Assembly (NCBI GenBank): GCA_051294375.1
Contig: CM119265.1
Coordinates: forward strand, 28,916,540-28,980,539
Direction of reading: 5' to 3'
DNA from: Paraspadella gotoi
Lineage: Eukaryota; Chaetognatha
Length of the DNA stretch: 64,000 nt
A model generated the notes under the pieces. That model did not search any database, had not been told where the DNA came from, and worked only from the letters and a program-made list of their open reading frames with translations. Each line of letters starts with the position of its first letter. Position 1 is the stretch's first letter. This document shows, piece by piece, positions 24,151 to 36,240 of this stretch. The translations under genes and the position numbers were made by a program.

Positions 24151-24734
24151 CTTACCGGAAGGAACGTTCCAATAAACTTTAAAAGGAAAAGATGTTGACG
24201 CTGATTCGATGACGATGAATATGATGATGATGACTGTATATAAAGTTAATTTAAACTTTGTCTTCATATCTTTATTCATTTCGTTTTTGTTTGTTTATTT
24301 TCATTACTTTATTTCAGAATTTTTACTGTTCATTTATTTTCTATTTATGGTTTGGTTTTCAAATCCGACATGAGAAAAAAATCAAACTTTATATTACAAA
24401 ACGATTGTTATTTAATATCGAGTGTGAAAAGTCAAAACTTGAAAAAAATCATCGATCGATAAAAATTCATGTTTTTTACTTCGTTTTTTTTTTCAATATT
24501 TTAATTGATAGTAGGAGGATGCCTCATTCGTCGTCGTTGTCGTCGTCGTTCGTCGGCGTCGTCGTAAAAAAACTCGTGAATTCGATTTTCACCTCAAAAT
24601 TCACGAATTTTTTTTTCTGTGAAAAATCGAACATAAAATTTAACGAATCAAGTTTAACCCTAGAATTTCATTCACTACTGGAGTTTTAAGAGTTTGGAGC
24701 CAATGATCTTTTTAGGTTTTTATTTTTTAAAAAC

Positions 24735-24915
24735 GCCCCGTTTTAGCTTAAATTCAGAACTTTTTAGTTTGCATAAAGGGTTAGGTATTAGTGTTTAGAG
24801 TGAGATAAGGGTTGGCGATTAGGTATGATTAATTAATTTGAGTAATTGGATAAAAGATAAAAGATTAAGGTTGAAATCAAGACAATGGATAACAAACAAA
24901 AATCTGGCGCTTTCG
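24735..24915. repeat. telomere-like repeat module
   Basis: Begins GCCCCGTTTTAGCTT, continues with AAAGGGTTAGGTATTAG, ATAAGGGTTGGCGATTAGG-type units, and ends AAAATCTGGCGCTTTCGGA. Same organisation as 21755-21920. Confidence 0.6.
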
Positions 24916-25139
24916 GATAATAGGGGTTTTTTTCATGGAAAAGCGAAGTGAGAAAATATTTTTATCGCTAGAAATGAAAATGATTTATTTTCGTTATCTT
25001 TAATAAATTCAAATAAAAGGATTGAAATACAGGCGGTGTACTTATTAAACGTATTTTAAATAATTACTAAGAAGGCAAGGGAGGTAAACAAAAGGGAAAA
25101 TGCAAACAGTTTGAGAGAGACAGAGGGAGGAAAAAAGAA

Positions 25140-25165
25140 TACGAGAGAGAGAGAGAGAGAGAGGA

Positions 25166-25207
<42 letters not shown>
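25140..25207. repeat. (GA)n microsatellite
   Basis: Two GA runs separated by GGAGGAGAAG. Confidence 0.95.
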
Positions 25208-25209
<2 letters not shown>

Positions 25210-25602
25210 CGTTGTTAACTAACTCTATGTGAGGGACTTTATTCTTCCTAGTCGCTTTTCGCCATTGATCTAATTTGTAATTTAATTATATTATTTGTAT
25301 ATAGCTCTCTCGTTGCAATATTGTTCATTGATTTAAGAGGCGCGCCTCAAAGTTTGAGAGACAAGCGCCGATAGAATTCAACAACCCGCATTAAGGGAAG
25401 TTTTTTTCGTATCTAAATGTGGGTAAAGAGAAAATTTTTCGTAAAAAATTGATAATTTGAGAAGCATAATTGATAAAAAAAAAAGAGAATACAATTCTTT
25501 GCATCTATGAATAATTATATTTAAAGATCCTAGAATAACTTTTTCTTGGCTTTTGATTGGTCAAAAATTATTATACTTTTATCCTGATTGGATTAAATAA
25601 AA

Positions 25603-28600
25603 ATGGACGACGGAAAACTTGGAGTCTCCTTTTCTGGGCAGAAAGGTAAAATTTCTAACGCATTTTTATTTTTGTTGGACAGAATCATTTCTGAGTGCAA
25701 TTACCATGATGGAAAAGAAATTGTCGCGGTTTGGAAAAGTCGGTTAATTTCATTATCAAATATATTTTTTGGCCGAAAAATAGGTTTTAATATTTAATAT
25801 GACCTCCTTAGGAATGAATAAAAATATTATTTTTCAACAGCATAAATTTATTTAATGCATTCAAATACTACTAAAAGAGGTTGTCTACAACTGTTTTCAC
25901 CTCTTTTTGATCAAGAGGCCTATTGATATTATTATTAATATTTTATCTCTGACATAATATTTTTTATAAGATTTAGGGCATCGTTATTTCCTTTCGTTTC
26001 GTTGTGTTTGGATGATAGAAAACGTTTTTTGATTGATCAAACAACGATTTTTATTAATATGAGACAGACATGTTTCGGCTTTAGTTTTTACAAGCCTTCT
26101 TCGGCGTCAGAGATAATTAGATTTAGGGCAAAAAATGGTCCTTGGCAATCAGTGAAAAAAATGATAAAGTAAACCAGGCTTGAGTTGTTGCTGCATAATG
26201 TGATGATGCACTGTCTTTCATTTCAATAAAATCTTGATTTTTTGTTTTGACTTGTTTGATAATTGGTTATGATAATACATCAAGAGGTAAATAAAATCGA
26301 TAATTTTGCTCATAAAAAAGTTTTCCGGAGCCTTAAAACTTTTATTGAAGCAAAAATACTCGAAAATCATGTCACCAATTGCTTCATCAGCGTTTAATTG
26401 CAAGATAATTGCTGATATTTATTTCTTGTTTTTCTATTTCAAAGCCAAATCATTCGTGGATCCTTCATCTCGTACATCGACAAATCCACAACGACCCAGA
26501 TTTCTCAGTCACAATCGGTCCCTTCCTTCACCGACTTTGCCTCTGGTTTATTGGGACAAGAGTGAAAAACATCCCTCGGTTTATTCGAACGAAAGCAAAG
26601 AATATGGGGACAAATCTGGGAATTTTCGTGACACCAATGAGAGTTTGTTCGACAAATATGAAAGTTCTCGTGAAAATAGTTCAACTTATTGGGAGAAAAG
26701 TAATAGTTTGAGTGAAACTAGTGAAAGCGGAAATCTACAAGTGGAAGTCGCTCGGGAAAGTCATAAGGATGATGAAAATTCACTTCCCAACATCGAAGAC
26801 AAAAGAGAAACTTTATCCTCGCAGAGCAATGAAAATTCTGTATCCGAGTCAATGAATAAATCGCTGTTCTTGAATCTGGGTAAGCTGTGGATTCACTGAT
26901 GAATCTGGGTAAGCTGTGGATTCACTGATGAATCTGGGTAAGCAATGAATTCACTGATGAATCTGGGTAAGCTGTGGCTTCACTGATGAATCTGGAAAAG
27001 CTGTGGATTCACTAATGAATCTGGGTAAAGTTGAGGGGATCTCATCATTGAAATACTTGTTTACCATAGTGCATTTTTTTAATTTTTAACAATGTGTTAA
27101 TTTATAAGTCCTCGCAAGTTTTTGATAGTTTGATGCAAAGACCGTTATTCTTTATTTTAAAGTTTCGCGGGCAAAAAGCATAAAGAAGAAAAACGAGCGA
27201 AGAATCGTTCTTTCTGGAATAATCTTTGCTGTTTTTACAATTTTGATCGACACAATCTCTGACTTCCTTCTTGCCTTCAGGTTCGGTTGCGGAAATGATT
27301 CAACACGTGTTAGGTCTATAGATCTAATTTAATATTTTATGTCTTCTCTTATTTATACAACTAGCAATTGGATAATGAGAATATCCAATAGAAATATGAT
27401 ATTTCTTTCAAGTATTAAAATATACATATATAAATTCAAAGTGAGGAATCGCTAAAACATTTCAATTTTAGAGCAATCAAAGGGGAACAGAATTCGCTGG
27501 AACTTTCCGATGGAACTCTGGTTCTTCTGCAGACTAATTTTACGGCGCAATGGGTCATTCTTGGTCTTGCCATTGGGGGAGCTATAATTGGGGCAGCAAT
27601 GATTATTTACTTTCTCATTTCATTTAAAGTAAGCAATGGTAGGGATAATAAGGCGGAACAGGTTACAACTAACAGAAGTCCGGTATAAATATTGTAAATG
27701 TGTTTATTAAAAATCGTGAAAATAAAAAAAAAATTATCTTATAGTTAAACGCATGGAAGCCATTTTATATTATTCAAATACTATATAATATCAAAAAAAT
27801 ATTTTAATAAATTTTACTTTTTTTAATGGATTCTAATAGAGCTTGAAAAAAATTTAAGCATTTCTTATATATTGTTAAATATTAAAATGCTTCCATGCAT
27901 GAGGAAAATTCAATCAAAATCTAACATCATAATTCAATTTGGTTGTAAAAGGACGAAATACTTTTATTGCAGATTTTTTCATATTGTAATAAAATGTTAA
28001 ATTTTGGCCCGCCTTAATCGGAAATCAAGGAAAACTCATTTAACCAGTTTTTAATCTTTTTCATGACACCTTTTTTTCCAGCGCTTCCTCGCTCTCTCTC
28101 CATCTGACTCTCACCCTGACTTCTCAAACGCCCTCACGGACTTCACTGAGAAAAAATCCCTCTTTGCTCTCATCGAAGTGACAGTCGAGGATCTGCCGCA
28201 GATTATCATCAACGATCGCTTCATTACCTCCTGCTCCTTCATCAAGAGTCTCACCTCCGTGGAATATCTCAAGATTTGCTGCGCTGTTCTCAACTCGTCC
28301 GTGCTGATCCTTCAAGCCATCGTCGACGCGATCATCAAGATGCGCTTGGAAAAGAAGAGTTTTTGTTCCAAAGTTATCGCCGTTTCTTTGGATGGACTCA
28401 AGGTCAGAAAGTAAGCTCAAGTTTTACGCGTTATTTTTAATTTTCTCGTATTTTACATCACCCTATTATTCAGATTTGCATCGCCTGTTTGTCAATTTAT
28501 TTTGTACTTCAATGGAGCAGATATGAAACGCCTGCCATTGTACTATCTGCTACTGGACAAGACTTTGGGGGCAATAAAGGCATTGAGGTATGTTTTTTCG

Positions 28601-31006
28601 GTGTAAATTTGAATCCATTACATAAATAAGAAGAATATTATAGAAGTAAGACTCTAAATTTCACTGCAGTTATGAATTCATTGAAAATAGTACCAGGTAT
28701 TACAGATTATAAGAACGAGCTTTGTTTAAACACTTTTTTTTTAATAAATAGGTGTACAGAGACAAGTCTTTAATGAAATTGACGGATGCAGTGGTTTTTT
28801 TTGGAAACAGTAACACAACTAAACGGTTTGATATTTGTTGCAATGATCCTCTGCTAAAAGGAATTCGATTTCCAAGAGACATTGTTGATGAAAAGGAATG
28901 CAAGGTGGCAAGGTATGTGCAAAAATTATGAAAAATAAAAATCTTGTAATACAGTGATACTGATACTGTGATCTTGTGATACTAATAGTCACTAAATTTT
29001 AGTGAAAACCTTGTCAAGGATGAAAATATATAATTTTAGGTAAATATATCTAAAATTATTTTTTCACAGAATACTCCAAACAAATTAAAACATAATCAAA
29101 TCACCAGACGTATATAGAAATTCAGTTACTACATTTAAATGATATTGTGCCACCTTCTTTCAGCATCTTTCTTCATGCCATCTTTATCTCATCTCTGCGA
29201 AGTCGAGAAGCAACTCGTGTTGAGTTTATTTACGATGTTAACTTCCTCTTTGTGGACTCAAATGGGTTCATAAGGTGGACGCCACACAAAGATCATACTC
29301 TCCCATTTAAGCTGAAAATCTCTGGTATCAAAGAGGACGGATGCCGGCCAGATATTCAAAGGCAAAAGTTGAAAGGAGCGAAGGAGAAAAGAGTTGTGAC
29401 AATGGATACACTTCTGAACGGAGACAAGGCTGAGAGGTTGGTAGCTTGTCAGCGTCGGACTCTCTGAAAATTAAGATAGAGAATTTATTTACATGACATA
29501 TATAATATTTAATGATGTTGTTCTTTACATGCTGAATTTACGATTTAATTTTACAGATCCAGAACCAAGCCCCTCGTTCGTCAGGCCCTTTCATCTTTGA
29601 CAAAGGGATGTGGTGTTGTTACTAATCTTCGCTTGAAGCTGGAGTCAAATCAAACAGCAATTGCTTCATCAACGGCTTTGTCGCCCTCTGAACTTGGTGC
29701 CAATCGTCAAATGACAATCATAGGTGGGAATGTAGCAGTTAAGGGTTTTACTCTTTGATATATTATTTCTAGAAATATTTATGGATAGACACTATACTTT
29801 GATCATGATTTTTAATTAGCATAATTGATTAAAATTGCTTTAAAGGCGGAACCCTCGGTGTTGGAACATTCTTTCCTCAAGGAATAACCGCCTGCATCGT
29901 TTTTAATGCCATTGGTCGAAAGCCTGCTTATCTAGACATATTTGGACATTTAACTGCCCTGCATTTTGGCGCTGCTATCGTCAGCTGGGGCAGTGCTAAT
30001 GATTTAAGTTTCTGGAGTGGCGATGTTTATTATACAAGGCTTGAAAAGAAGCTATTTTGTCTGAATCCAGCAAGGCAGTCCGTGTTCTTTTCCAGAAATC
30101 CAAATGACACCTGGAAGATTTTAAATCATTTAGTAGTGGACTCAGTTGCGGTTAGAGCCATGCCAGGTATTAACTTTTGACAAAAATTAAAATATGTAAA
30201 AAGTATTTATCAATTTTCATGTTCTTTGATGTAGTAAAATTATAAGTAGTATCAGTAAATTACGTCTTTAATCATACTATTTTTTTCAAAATTGTAATTA
30301 CCTCACTTTTTAACCTGGTTTATTGAATCCAAGGTCTCTTCAAATTTGCAAAGCGCTCCATTTTAAAAAGTCCAGACTCCTGGAATCAACTTAATGCTCT
30401 CGTCTTTGGCAATGATGACAATGATGAACTTTATGCATCACATCTTTCTGACAAACCCTTCACTATCATCGATGCTTTCTACATTTGGAATCGGGTTCTG
30501 ACAAGAAAAGAACTGGAGAAACTCTCTTCTGCAGAAAATCTGGCAGTTGAGGTCGAGGCGACAAAGCCAGAATACGATTTGGTTGATTTGGTGCTAGATT
30601 CAAGTTGGACAAAAAATACAGCTAAGGTCTTAAACTAATGTTTTTTTTTTCTTTTCCATTGTTTTTAGTCCAAAGTTAAGTTTTTTCTTTCTCAAATTTG
30701 AAGGTGGAATTCTTTGTTGGATCAGCATCTTCATCTAAAATCCCAACTCAGTTTGGCCGATTTGTTAAAGAGTTTAGGGATCGAATTCCAACTCTCCTCA
30801 TTTTCTATGGAGATGGAATTATTGAAATCGACCGAATGTTGGATCTGAAGTCAAAGGCAACGATTTGCATTGAGTTTAGGCCGCGGGAAAAAGATAAGAT
30901 GATTATTGCCTCCATGCGTGTGCAGACCGAAAGATCTGAAGATGACGAAGTCATTCTAATGACAGAAAATGACATCCTGAATATCTATAAAGGGATGGGG
31001 CTCTAA
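25603..31006 (+). CDS. multi-pass membrane protein with E-D-L-P-Q module and beta-sandwich/LamG-like region
   Basis: Twelve exons, all phases consistent: 25603-25645, 26445-26879, 27163-27313, 27472-27628, 28082-28410, 28474-28587, 28760-28912, 29164-29436, 29557-29723, 29846-30166, 30334-30626, 30704-31006; 912 residues if the stop at 31004 is used. Order: Ser/Asn-rich tail of about 160 residues with YWDKS/YSNES-like repeats; helix 1 (SGIIFAVFTILIDTISDFLL); helix 2 (WVILGLAIGGAIIGAAMII); a segment with EVTVEDLPQIIIN; a fourth hydrophobic stretch (LNSSVLILQAIVDAI); then about 560 residues of beta-rich soluble sequence ending with a ConA/LamG-like strand set (PFTIIDAFYIWNRVLTRKEL). The D-x3-S-D and E-D-L-P-Q motifs recall the XK-like proteins at 44847 and 54253. 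Function unknown. The next feature is probably a continuation: a donor ATGC|GTGTGC inside the last exon would join it in frame. Confidence 0.65.
26035..26110. repeat. partial copy of the 'ACATGTTTCG' element
   Basis: AACGATTTTTATTAATATG, then ACATGTTTCGGCTTTAG and CAAGCCTTCTTCGGCG. It resembles the left half of the hairpin element at 40892-40999 and sits in the first intron of the membrane-protein gene. Confidence 0.55.
26871..27035 (+). repeat. 29-bp tandem array of a 5' splice site
   Basis: Six copies at 26871, 26900, 26929, 26958, 26987 and 27016 of TGAATCTGGGTAAGCTGTGG plus ATTCACTGA. The first copy is the real exon-intron boundary (exon ends CTGG, intron starts GTAAGC). Copies 2-4 keep GTAAGC; copy 5 is mutated to GAAAAGC and copy 6 reads GTAAAG. 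Confidence 0.95.
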
Positions 31007-31084
31007 ATCAGTTTTTGATATATTCACAATATAATAATTATAAAACTTCAATTATTAACTCATAAGGTCATTCAAATTTGTTAA

Positions 31085-31089
<5 letters not shown>

Positions 31090-31164
<75 letters not shown>
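31090..31164. repeat. (AAT)n microsatellite
   Basis: About 25 perfect ATA/AAT units between the stop at 31006 and the next coding exon. Confidence 0.97.
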
Positions 31165-31167
<3 letters not shown>

Positions 31168-31288
31168 TAATAGCAATAATAACAGAATAACTACATTTGA
31201 TTACATTCGAAAAAACATATATACTTTTTATAGTAGTAATAGACAACTAATTAACAACTTTAATTGATTTTTTGCCCTGACCCAAAAG

Positions 31289-33983
31289 GCTCAGAGCTTA
31301 TCTTCTCCTCTCTCTTTGATGCCAACATATTTAACCAAATTTGCCTTCGTCAACAAAACACCGATGAGACTCTATTCACCGATTTTCATTTGAATGGAAA
31401 TCTTTTAAGTCAACGAATGAATTTTGTTCTTTTTGATTCCAATGTCTTCATCTCAATCGGAGGTCGTTTTGTCCAGATGGAAAGAAGGTTTAAAGGAGAG
31501 CTGCAAAACTTTGAGGCGTGGAAAGACATAATAGCTCCACCCAAAACTCAACAGACGTGCGTTAAAAACCCTCAGAACAATACCTCTATTTTTTCTTTCG
31601 TTGATCTCGCCACCGAAGCCACCTGGACTGGAAACATCGGGATAGAGTTTAAAGTCATCTGCGCCAGAAATTTGTCCAACTTCACTTTTAAAAAGAATAT
31701 GGCCTTGCGCTCGGAAGGAACGCCCACCGTCGTGACTCTACGGCGCGAAACAAAATTAAAATCCATCTGTTTCGTGTTGAGTCTTGAGACAAAAGATATC
31801 GTTAAGGTCATCAATCTCATTGGTAGCAGCATCAATATCTCGGTGACATTATCGCAGTTCCAATTGATTCTCTTCTTCAATGATAGCGTGGTCACCAACA
31901 CGTTGCTTAATCTCCAAAACGTCCACTATCCAGTCAATGATGTCGACGTTACTGCAATAAATCATTACTGCATCAACCTGTTTCGCACTGAAGGCTTCTG
32001 GTTTTCTGTACCATTTCAGATCTTCATCAATGGTCTCTTACGTGAGAGATCCTGCGTGGGTTCTGTCGATGATCCCGACGCTCAGCCTGAAGCTTGTTAT
32101 AACCCAAAAGATTTTACTCAACTGTTGAAGCGGGTGCAAGAAGAAGAGTTTAAAATTATCATCGGATCGCAGGATAAGTTCGATCGCCGCTCTGTTGTTC
32201 GCGCTGACGATAAAATGACTCTTATAGATTTTGCCATTTTTGATCAATGGTTGAATCCAAAGAGCATACAAAATCTTGCTAGGAGCCAGCGACAAAGTTT
32301 GAGTGAACCCACATTCGTACCAGTTTTGTCGATGAAGGTGAGCCTGAAATAAATTTACATCCTTCCTTTGCTGGCCATTTCTGCAATTATTTTCCGCTTT
32401 CTTCATCCCCATTAGGACGTATTCCTCGACTCTTCTTGGCACGGCTTTGCAACAACAACGACAAGGCCTTCTGACTTCCCCCGGCCACACCCTGGACAGG
32501 CGCGGGCGAGGTCATTGGTAGCAGGCGGCTTATCTTTGCCTGACCTTCATCTTCAATTTACGGATGCTCGCAATGGCAGTATTGTCATAGTTGATGAAAC
32601 GTTTCACTTCACTGTCAACTTTACAATTTGTGTGAACGTCTTCAACGTGACTTTCTTTGGCCCAGAAATTGGGGCGGAAGAGGTTTAGTGGAATACTTGT
32701 TATTTTGTATAATGTATATATTTATATTTCGGTTACTGAGTCTCTGCCGTTGTTCTTAACAGTAGTTGTCTGATATCTTCCTTGAGCAAAATAATTTTTA
32801 ATTTGACCAAATTTGTCAATTAAATATTCTGTTATTTTGTCTTTGGTGCCAAATTGTATGAGGCATATCACTATTGGCTTTGAGAGCTTTCGACCCTGAG
32901 TGACGGCACCTGTCACTGGTGCGGTTACCCTAGGACGGTTTCACTTTGCCCACACAGAGGGAAGTCGTTTGGACTTCAACACCCCTCAAACCCTCTTCCA
33001 GATCCTTCAACACCCCTGACTTCTCACCTCACTCCTTCAACACCCCTCAAACCTCTTCCATATCCTTCAAAACCCTGACCTCTCACCACAGTTCTTCTAA
33101 CACCTCTCAAACCCTCTTCCAGATCCTTAAACACCCCTGACCTTTCACCACACTCCTTCAACACCCCTCAAACCCTCTTCCAGGTCCTCACTCTCGCCTC
33201 AATTCGACCTTCCTCTGTTTCTCTCGATGGATACGAAGTTTCTCTCCGTGGAGATCGCCTCCTTATATTCCGTCCGTCGCTCGTTTTCTCAGGCGACATC
33301 TTTAGGATAAAATTAGACACCGACGTCGCTCACAGGTTAATTTCAATTTTAATTGATAAAAATGTTATTGGTAACAGGGATAACTCGATAATTTTATAAA
33401 ATTTTAAGAAAAATATTTTTATGTTGTATATAAATTTAATTTAACTTTTTTACTACCAAAATTTTGTATCGTATCTTTTCATTGCGTTTGATAGTAGCAT
33501 TAAATGAACAATTTGTTTTAAGCAAAAAAACAAAACAAAAAACAACAACAAAGTCTAATGCTATAAAAATGTTTAAAAAAGGTCCAATTGAATATAAGCT
33601 TGAAAGCTTGAAAACTTCCAGGGACCTGTTATGTCAATACCTTGTAAGAGTGATGGAGGCCTTAAACCACGAAAGCCTGTCCAAAGTCAAGGGCAAAATA
33701 GCTTATTTAAATGGATATTTTTTATATTGGTTATACCAATTTCATAATAGTTTTTTAAATTTATTGTGTTTGTAAAAAAATGTTCATCATTTTCTATGCC
33801 TCGAGGGTCTCGCGTTCGATTAGTCGGCCGTAGGTTGAACTGGTTTTAACATAGAGCATGGAGCAAGGACCGGATCGGACTTTAAATATATCTTCCGAAT
33901 ATAAAAACAGTTTCATTTAAAGTCAACCTTAATTCCTACTACATTGACTAATATTGGTTCTTCCACAGTGTCTGCTTTGTGGT

Positions 33984-34027
<44 letters not shown>

Positions 34028-34978
34028 TGAAAGCCTTCGTCGACGGAGCACCTCGAGTCAACGACTGCGACTATAAGCCTTCACGTTTAGATCCGACGAA
34101 GCGGCCTTGTCTGCGGACGGAGATGTGGAGCAGGCCAGTGGGAGAAAAAGGAGGAATATTCGTTTGGGGTAAGAAGGGTCAATCACAAAAATTAATTTAA
34201 TTATAATTATATATGTGTTTTATTCGGTTACAACAATTAGTCGAAACGAAAGGGTTAACAGAGTAACAGATACACACAACAATTGTATGGTTTTACTATT
34301 TAGCAAAATATAAATAAAAAATTAGCAGAAGGAAAAAATAAGAAATGAACTATAAGCTGACAAGATTTTTTTAATGTTTCTAAAGGAAAACGGCATAGAT
34401 TCAAAGTTTTTTTTAGATCTACAATAAACAATATAAAATATAAATATTAAATAATTTTGATAATAAATAAATAAATAATCCACTTAAAAAAAACATTCTA
34501 TACAACTAATTGAAAGTGACTAGTAATCAATCAATTGTTAATAAATGTCTTTATTAATACGTTTATAAATATGTTAATATATTCATAATAATCAATCAAA
34601 ACAACCAATCGACAGTCTTAACAATTACTCAACCAATCGATCATACAATTCATACATAGCTATCAATAGCAATCAATAAATCAAACAAGCAATAATCCAA
34701 TTAATTAACCAATCAAATCAAAATCAAAATAAGGTCAGCGACAGAATTTCTTTCCCGCCGGCGATTTCGACGTCAAGAAGAGTTTCGCCGGCGTCATGAG
34801 CGCGCCCAAGATTTGGCGCCGGGCGCTGAGCGATGCCGAGGCGCGTCGGGTTACATCCGGGGCCGGATGCGGCGCCGGGACAGATCCGGCGCCGGATATT
34901 GGCGCCGCGGAGGCGCTGGAAGGATTGTGGAGCGGAGACGTGAATGGGTCGGAGGGATGCGGGGAGAGAAGGGAATAG
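31289..34978 (+). CDS. LamG/ConA-like multi-domain protein, five exons; probably the 3' part of the 25603 gene
   Basis: Exons 31289-32337, 32416-32682, 33184-33335, 33969-34168, 34734-34978; phases agree. The first exon starts after a CAAAAG acceptor in phase 1, and no ATG precedes it, so it needs an upstream exon; the open frame begins with TTG only. It repeats a beta-sandwich pattern, with FKGELQNFEAWKDIIAP closing one domain and LIDFAIFDQWLNPKSIQNLA another. The final domain is the clearest LamG/pentraxin-like fold: VCFVV, a run of about 14 Gly, VKAFVDGAPR, then AGVMSAPKIWRRALSDAEA. Cys pairs and N-glycosylation sequons (NNTS, NLSN, NFT) suggest an extracellular face. Exon 32416 can end at a GTTTAG donor (joining the LamG exons) or read through to TAG at 32686. 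The last exon ends in a Gly/Ala-rich tail. Confidence 0.65.
32978..33183 (+). repeat. ~65-bp tandem array of a 3' splice site
   Basis: About three and a half units of CTTCAACACCCCTCAAACC followed by CTCTTCCAG. The last unit ends exactly at the acceptor CTCTTCCAG|GTCCTC of the LamG exon; upstream units read CTCTTCCAG|ATCCTTC, two of them with an intact AG. Confidence 0.93.
33640..33752 (+). repeat. dispersed repeat R1, full copy
   Basis: CTTGTAAGAGTGATGGAGGCC, CCTGTCCAAAGTCAAGGGC and ATTGGTTATACCAATTTCAT in order. It lies in an intron of the LamG gene in sense orientation. Confidence 0.92.
33977..34026 (+). repeat. coding (GGC)n trinucleotide repeat
   Basis: About 16 GGC/GGCG units inside the open exon 33969-34168 encode a run of about 14 Gly between two conserved strands of the LamG-like domain. 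Confidence 0.95.
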
Positions 34979-35361
34979 AAAATGGAGTTGATTTAATTTA
35001 TTTATTTATTTATAAATTTAGCTATTGGATTACTTTACTCAATTATTCTCTTCCTATGAATGAAGCTTACTTTAAAAGAAAGCAACGTAGTTTAGATTTC
35101 TGTACTTTCAATATGATTTTTTTCGTCATCGTTCAAATGTAAATAAAAAGTTAAAGAATAATTCAATCTTTTGTTTTAAATTGCTATTCCACTTGTTCCC
35201 GCTAGGGGAACTTTATTTCAAAGAAAGGACCTACGCCTTTTGTTTCTGTATCCTTGGTAACGTAGCCACCGACCACATAGACAATTCAAAGGAAACAACG
35301 GATACAATAAAATGCTTGATGAATTAATTAACAAATAGTTAAATGTAAATAATAAAGTAAA
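34979..35361. other. short intergenic stretch
   Basis: AT-rich, with AATAAA at about 35139 that could serve the LamG gene's 3' end, and a second AATAAAATG near 35307. Nothing else seen. Confidence 0.5.
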
Positions 35362-35784
35362 ATGGCGGAAGCTCTGTCTCATTTGTACGACTGGGGTCCA
35401 GGGAGAGAATCTCTTCATTGGGAAGCGAGAAGGAGACAAAGAACTGAAAACAAGAGAGAAGAAGCGAGACAAGTAAAGAGCAAAATGTTTTATTCTTTGT
35501 TTTTTTTAATAATGCAATGTTTATTTAATTTGGTTTTTAGGCCAACGCGGACGCTGAGAGTCAAGATGCCGCCAAAAATATTAATCTTCGCTCTCAAGAA
35601 CATCTAACGAAAACATATTTACTCGCTAATCCAAAAATATCTGCCTTGTGAGTCGTTTTGATGTCTTTGTAATTGAAAAGTATAAAAGTTATTAATTTGA
35701 TTTTACAGGGAAAGATCGACAGGGCAAAACGGGACTGGATGGAGTTCAAAAGTTCCTCGTCGACTAAATGTAAATCCTTCATAA
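35362..35784 (+). CDS. unrecognised 97-residue protein, three exons
   Basis: Exons 35362-35472, 35541-35647 and 35709-35784 are joined by GTAAAG and GTGAGT donors and TTTTTAG and TTTACAG acceptors, with agreeing phases (0, then 2). The start ATG follows AATAAAGTAAA. The protein starts MAEALSHLYDWGPGRESLHW, has a charged helical stretch (ARRRQRTENKREEARQ), then LRSQEHLTKTYLLANPKISA and ends PRRLNVNPS. It has no signal peptide, membrane segment or motif I can name. Clean short introns, balanced codon use and a soluble mixed composition argue that it is real. Small proteins of this type are often axonemal or mitochondrial, but I have no evidence for either. Confidence 0.6.
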
Positions 35785-36240
35785 TTAATACAATGAAAAA
35801 AATGACTAACAATTAATACATTCATTATTAAAATTTGCCAGAACAATACATACTTGATGCAATGGTGAAAATCTTGGACACATTCTGCGAACGTGAAACA
35901 GTTTCACTCAAGACTCACTCTTTTCACTTGACTAATTTAAAAAAAAATTATAAAAGAAATCTGTTTTACTCGAAAAATTTAAAGCGAGTCTTTACCAAGA
36001 ATAAACAATGGAGTAGAACAAAAGGGGTTTTGTGCCCTTAATTTCGGGGCTAGGGTGTTTCATTTTTCTAATTTTTTTTGTTTTATTTTATTTTTTTTTA
36101 ATCTTGAAATATGAAATGGGTGACGTGTCGAATTCTGGACTGCGGAATTCCGAAGGCGAAATAGATGAAGGTCGACGGGGAGAGAGAGAGAGTGAGTGAG
36201 AGAGAGAGAGAGAGACGCACCAGTCGTAGACAAAGAACAG

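Larger units (their letters stand above)
22477..25602. other. no recognised gene; AT-rich intergenic DNA
   Basis: AT-rich throughout. Contains a (CGT)n/(CATCGT)n run at 24085-24150, a second CGTCGT run at 24530-24560, a telomere-like module at 24735-24915 and (GA)n at 25140-25207. No exon is supported on either strand. Confidence 0.65.

Noticed and set aside
26871-27035. CRISPR-like array
   Set aside because: The units are contiguous with no spacers, in a eukaryotic intron.
31264-31288. TTG as the start codon of the LamG frame
   Set aside because: A pyrimidine-poor but usable CAAAAG acceptor at 31288 and the phase-1 reading make this an internal exon.
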